Positions 28,469 to 32,037 of a DNA stretch of 32,037 bases are shown here, piece after piece (position 1 is the first letter of the stretch; every line of letters begins with the position of its first letter). The translations under genes and the position numbers were made by a program. Source of the stretch: SAR86 cluster bacterium. GTDB lineage: Bacteria; Pseudomonadota; Gammaproteobacteria; Magnimaribacterales; Magnimaribacteraceae. The stretch covers positions 1 through 32,037 of the forward strand of contig JAKUUL010000010.1 in the NCBI GenBank assembly GCA_022447025.1, given 5' to 3'. The notes under the pieces were generated by a model that saw nothing but the letters and a program-made list of their open reading frames with translations, did no database searches and had not been told where the DNA came from.

Positions 28469-29547
28469 TGGATAATTTTATTGAAATATTAAAAGAAACC
28501 TGGAATGAAGGAATAAGAGGCTTTGGCATTGGTGAAATAATTATTTGCCTAGTAATAATTGTAGTTAGCTGGCTGATAGGAAGACTTTTATCTACAAAAT
28601 TAATAGATTGGTTAAGCAAGAAAGCTGGTCAAACAGATAACCGATTAGACGATAAAATCCTAGAATCGCTTAGGAATCCGTTGGGTCTTATTCCTATAGT
28701 TTTTGGGTTTTATCTAATTACCTTTTATTTACCTCTTGAGGGGTCTGTCGACTTTTTTGCAACGACTATAGTCAAAATGCTAGTGATATTTACCATTTTT
28801 AGTGCTCTAGCAAACCTATGCGGTCCATTGTTATCTCTTTTGGACAACAAGTGGATGACAGAAGCCATGGTCGATTGGCTAAGAAAGACGCTTGAAGTTC
28901 TTATATGGATTATTGCCGCGGCTATGATTCTCGATATATGGGGAATACAAGTCGGTCCCATCATTGCAGGCTTGGGTCTCTTTGGGGTAGCCCTAGCTTT
29001 AGGGGCACAAGACGTATTTAAGAATATTTTTGCTGGTATCTTTATCTTAAGTGAAAACAGATTTCAAAAGGGAGACAGAATAAGAATAGGAGACTCTCTC
29101 CATGGAATAGTTGACCATATAGGGTTTAGGTCCACAACAGTCAGATTATTTGATTCTTCCCCTGTTTTTGTTCCTAATGCCGACTTATCTGATGCTCAGG
29201 TGGTAAATCATCAATTGATGGAGATACGAAGGCTAGACTGGACAATCAACCTAACCTATAGCACTAAAATTGATCAATTAAAGAGCATTTGCCTAGATAT
29301 TGAATCCTATATAAAAGATAAAAAGAATCTACCGGTAGACTTAACGAAAGACAACTTTGTAAAAGTCTCAGAGCTGGGTGCCAGCTCCATAGATTTAAAG
29401 CTGATTTGTCATACCGATCCTGTGGGCTTTGCTGATTTTAGTGATGTAAAGGAAAAACTAATATTCAAGATAATAGAAGCCGTAGAGTCGAATGGATCTG
29501 ACTTTGCTTTCCCAAGTCAATCAATATATGTTGAAAATCAGTCTTAA
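28468..29547 (+). CDS. Small-conductance mechanosensitive channel family protein (MscS)
   Basis: GPIIAGLGLFGVALALGAQDVFKNIFAGIFIL, FQKGDRIRIGDSLHGIVDHIGFRSTTVR, VFVPNADLSD; ATG overlaps the upstream TAA. Confidence 0.93.
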   Translation: MDNFIEILKETWNEGIRGFGIGEIIICLVIIVVSWLIGRLLSTKLIDWLSKKAGQTDNRLDDKILESLRNPLGLIPIVFGFYLITFYLPLEGSVDFFATTIVKMLVIFTIFSALANLCGPLLSLLDNKWMTEAMVDWLRKTLEVLIWIIAAAMILDIWGIQVGPIIAGLGLFGVALALGAQDVFKNIFAGIFILSENRFQKGDRIRIGDSLHGIVDHIGFRSTTVRLFDSSPVFVPNADLSDAQVVNHQLMEIRRLDWTINLTYSTKIDQLKSICLDIESYIKDKKNLPVDLTKDNFVKVSELGASSIDLKLICHTDPVGFADFSDVKEKLIFKIIEAVESNGSDFAFPSQSIYVENQS

Positions 29548-29565
29548 GGATTAAATCCCTTAATA

Positions 29566-31335
29566 TTAAAACCAGGTATTCATAATGACTGGTATTGAAA
29601 TACAGACAATTAAAATCTCCAAAGGTAAACCGAGTTTCCAATAATCCGCAAATCTATAATTGCCCGGTCCCATTACTAGCGTATTGCATTGATGGCCGAT
29701 TGGGGAAAGAAAAGCACAGCTTGCTCCAACAGCCACGGCCATTAAAAAAGGCTCTATAGGCTGACCCATTTGATTTGCAACTTGTACTGAGACTGGAGCC
29801 ATTATTACTGCAGTAGCAGCATTATTGATTAAATCAGAAATGAACATTGTGAAAACAAGAATCACTACCAATACCCAAGCAATATTGACGTCTGAAAGAT
29901 AGGTAGTAATAAAGTTAGCACTGGTTAAAGTGAGTCCTGAACTTGTTAGAGCTCCGCCGATAGGAATCATGGCACCCAACATCACCACAACTGGCCATTC
30001 AATATGTCTGTACATTCCATCGCCGGTTAATAATCTTCTAGCCGCATAAGCTAAAACACAAAGAAGAAAGGCCACAATTATATTAATGTTAAAAAAGATA
30101 ACGGAGATAAGTGCAATCGCGAATATTAATAATGCTTGCCAAACTTTTGAGGTATCCCTCATAACATCAAGTTCCCTCTGCCACAGAGGCATTAAACCCA
30201 GTAGCTCGAGTTTTTCAGCAGCCCTTTCATCGCTATCCCTAGTTGAAAGCAGTAAGACATCTCCTGCCTTAAAAATTTCTCTAGCTAATCTTCTTCTTAG
30301 CTTGGTTCCTTGCCTCCATAAACCAAGGAGTGAGAGCACCCCTCTGGCCATACGTTTAAAGTAATTGTACTTACGACCTATCAGTCTAGATCTGGGAGTA
30401 ATCATTGCTTCAATCTCACCCAATTCACCTTGTTGAGTGGGGTCTTCTAGCTCAGGATCAATTATCAGTCCAAACTCAGTTTGGGCACCAGCTACATCAC
30501 CAGGAGAAATTTTTAAAACCAGTATTTGTAAGGCTTCAAAAGTTTCTCGATGGTGGGGTTTTCTGATAGTACCTTTATCTGAAACCACTCCCATCAGAAC
30601 ATTGTCTGAGCCGAGCTTAGCCGTTAGCTCATGTACCCTTCTACCTACCAAATCACTTTCTTCAGAAATGGTCATTTCCACCAAATAATCTTGGATATCT
30701 AGCAATGGTCTCTGCGCACTCCCTCCTTCTCTTAATTTAACTAAACGCCAACCGACAAATGCTATGAAAAGTATTCCAACGAAGCTAACTGGAAAACCAG
30801 CAAAAGCAAAATCAAAGAATTCGAAGCTTTTGTTAACATAATCTTCTCTGAACTCAGAAATAATAATATTAGGCGGTGTCCCTATCTTGGTATTCATTCC
30901 ACCAAGAATAGAGGCAAAGGCTAATGGCATTAGAAACTTAGAAGGGTTCCATTCCATTTTCTGTGCTATTCCAATAGTTATAGGTAACAGCATGGCCATA
31001 GCACCAATGTTATTCATAAAGGATGAAAGAAAACCGGCTACTAACATTAGAAGAACTAAGAATTGGAATTCTCCACTAATATTCCGCCTCAAAGTATCCC
31101 CAATCATATTTATGAAACCTGATTTTTCTAATGCTTTACTGATTAAAAGCACCAAAGCAACCGTTATTACAGCTGGGTGTCCAAAGCCTAGGAAAGCTTC
31201 TTTTGCGGGAACTAAACCTAAAAGGACCATTATGGCTAGAGCGGTTAGGGTTACTCCGTCGTATCGCCACTTTCCCCATATGAGGAAACCTAATAATATA
31301 AATATTATTAGTGCTACCTGTAGTTGCGGATCCAT
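29566..31335 (-). CDS. SLC13/DASS-family anion permease with RCK_C (TrkA-C) domains
   Basis: About 589 aa, N- and C-terminal TM blocks (NNIGAMAMLLPI, NNAATAVIMAPV, GHQCNTLVMGPG) flanking soluble TrkA-C-like segments. Confidence 0.9.
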   Translation of the reverse strand: MDPQLQVALIIFILLGFLIWGKWRYDGVTLTALAIMVLLGLVPAKEAFLGFGHPAVITVALVLLISKALEKSGFINMIGDTLRRNISGEFQFLVLLMLVAGFLSSFMNNIGAMAMLLPITIGIAQKMEWNPSKFLMPLAFASILGGMNTKIGTPPNIIISEFREDYVNKSFEFFDFAFAGFPVSFVGILFIAFVGWRLVKLREGGSAQRPLLDIQDYLVEMTISEESDLVGRRVHELTAKLGSDNVLMGVVSDKGTIRKPHHRETFEALQILVLKISPGDVAGAQTEFGLIIDPELEDPTQQGELGEIEAMITPRSRLIGRKYNYFKRMARGVLSLLGLWRQGTKLRRRLAREIFKAGDVLLLSTRDSDERAAEKLELLGLMPLWQRELDVMRDTSKVWQALLIFAIALISVIFFNINIIVAFLLCVLAYAARRLLTGDGMYRHIEWPVVVMLGAMIPIGGALTSSGLTLTSANFITTYLSDVNIAWVLVVILVFTMFISDLINNAATAVIMAPVSVQVANQMGQPIEPFLMAVAVGASCAFLSPIGHQCNTLVMGPGNYRFADYWKLGLPLEILIVCISIPVIMNTWF

Positions 31336-31370
31336 CTCGGCATTCTAACCTTACGAAATAATAATTGGTC

Positions 31371-31396
31371 AAAAAAAGAGGGCCTTAAGCCCTCTT
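31371..31396 (-). terminator. Rho-independent terminator downstream of the 31414 gene
   Basis: Minus strand AGAGGGC-TTAAG-GCCCTCT followed by a 7-T tract. Confidence 0.85.
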
Positions 31397-31413
31397 AATT
31401 TTTGTTTGTCAAT

Positions 31414-32037
31414 TTATAAATAATAGCTGATGCTAGAAAGAATTACAGTCAGCACAAAACCAGAAATTATTACATCTCGAACTGAAGTTATAAAACCAAA
31501 CATCTTTCCCCATATGGCATTTGCTTGAATGGCCAGAATGATAAAGATCCCTGCTAAGAAGGCATTGGAACTCATGTCACCTTGAACCATTAAATAACCG
31601 CCATGCGGTAAATGCGATGAAGAAACCATAAAGTAAAGCATCGGAAGGGAAAACAAAGTATTTGTTCTTGAAGCCAAACCAGCTTTGGGCCCAGCAACCG
31701 CTGCGTCGCCTTCCTTAATACCGATAACAATCTTTTGATTAGGCCAGATAATGCCCCAAACATTTAACATCATAAAGGTACCCATAGTGACACCAAAAAT
31801 GATGTCTAAATTAACTCTTAAGGTAATTGCATACAGTAAATACAGACCGGTTAAGAATGTAAAAAATGCGGCCCAACGAAACCACCATAAAGCCCTAGGA
31901 GCTAGTTTTGCTACAGCATCTTTTCTAGCATTCTCTTCGGCTTCTTTAAAGTATTCAGTTTGTACAAAATTAAAATAATATAAAAGTCCTATCCAGGTAA
32001 CACCCACCAGGATATGACCCCAACGAAATAACATGTT
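31414..32037 (-). CDS. PuuD N-terminal-domain-like (DUF989/urate hydroxylase-like) multi-pass membrane protein; likely starts outside the window
   Basis: RWGHILVGVTWIGLLYYFNFVQTEYF, WGIIWPNQK, SRTNTLFSLPMLYFMVSSSH; frame may continue past the right edge. Confidence 0.75.
   Translation of the reverse strand, partial: NMLFRWGHILVGVTWIGLLYYFNFVQTEYFKEAEENARKDAVAKLAPRALWWFRWAAFFTFLTGLYLLYAITLRVNLDIIFGVTMGTFMMLNVWGIIWPNQKIVIGIKEGDAAVAGPKAGLASRTNTLFSLPMLYFMVSSSHLPHGGYLMVQGDMSSNAFLAGIFIILAIQANAIWGKMFGFITSVRDVIISGFVLTVILSSISYYL

Noticed and set aside
29544-29563. TTAAGGATTAAATCCCTTAA inverted repeat between the MscS and SLC13 genes as a bidirectional terminator
   Set aside because: The stem is imperfect and AT-rich without a clear T tract; too weak to call a terminator.
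30887-31348. 153-aa plus-strand ORF
   Set aside because: Antisense to the SLC13 permease membrane region; no recognisable domain.
1-32037. CRISPR array, transposon ends, prophage or restriction/defence island
   Set aside because: Scanned for regular direct repeats, transposase/integrase motifs (only XerD, in its conserved housekeeping position) and defence-type domains; none seen.

Overview
This 32 kb window is low-GC and gene-dense, and looks like a chromosome segment from a compact, probably marine, gammaproteobacterium (the taxonomy is inferred from gene content and style). I see four blocks. (1) 1-2029, minus: serine hydrolase, small ferritin-like helical protein and a secreted Cys-containing protein cut by the window edge. 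(2) 2158-4344, plus: N-acyl-D-amino-acid deacylase-like amidohydrolase and an RraA-like protein. (3) 4330-14094, minus: a very tightly packed nine-gene cluster. It encodes an SDR, an FMN alpha-hydroxy-acid dehydrogenase, a secreted parallel beta-helix protein, a secreted diheme cytochrome c, an HlyD/MacA-type adaptor, a LolD/MacB-type ATPase and three FtsX/MacB-type permeases. One permease is interrupted by a single in-frame TAG. (4) Housekeeping genes: patB-like, thiolase-like, mdh, lysS, prfB (with the RF2 +1 frameshift site, which the ORF track misses), thrC, hom, dsbC, xerD, rplS, trmD, rimM, rpsP, CorC/CNNM, MscS, SLC13 permease and a PuuD-N-like membrane protein. The best candidate for an undescribed system is the nine-gene cluster, centred on the beta-helix/diheme-cytochrome pair, which to my knowledge is a recurrent gene pair of unknown function. 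I saw no CRISPR array, tRNA, rRNA or transposase.
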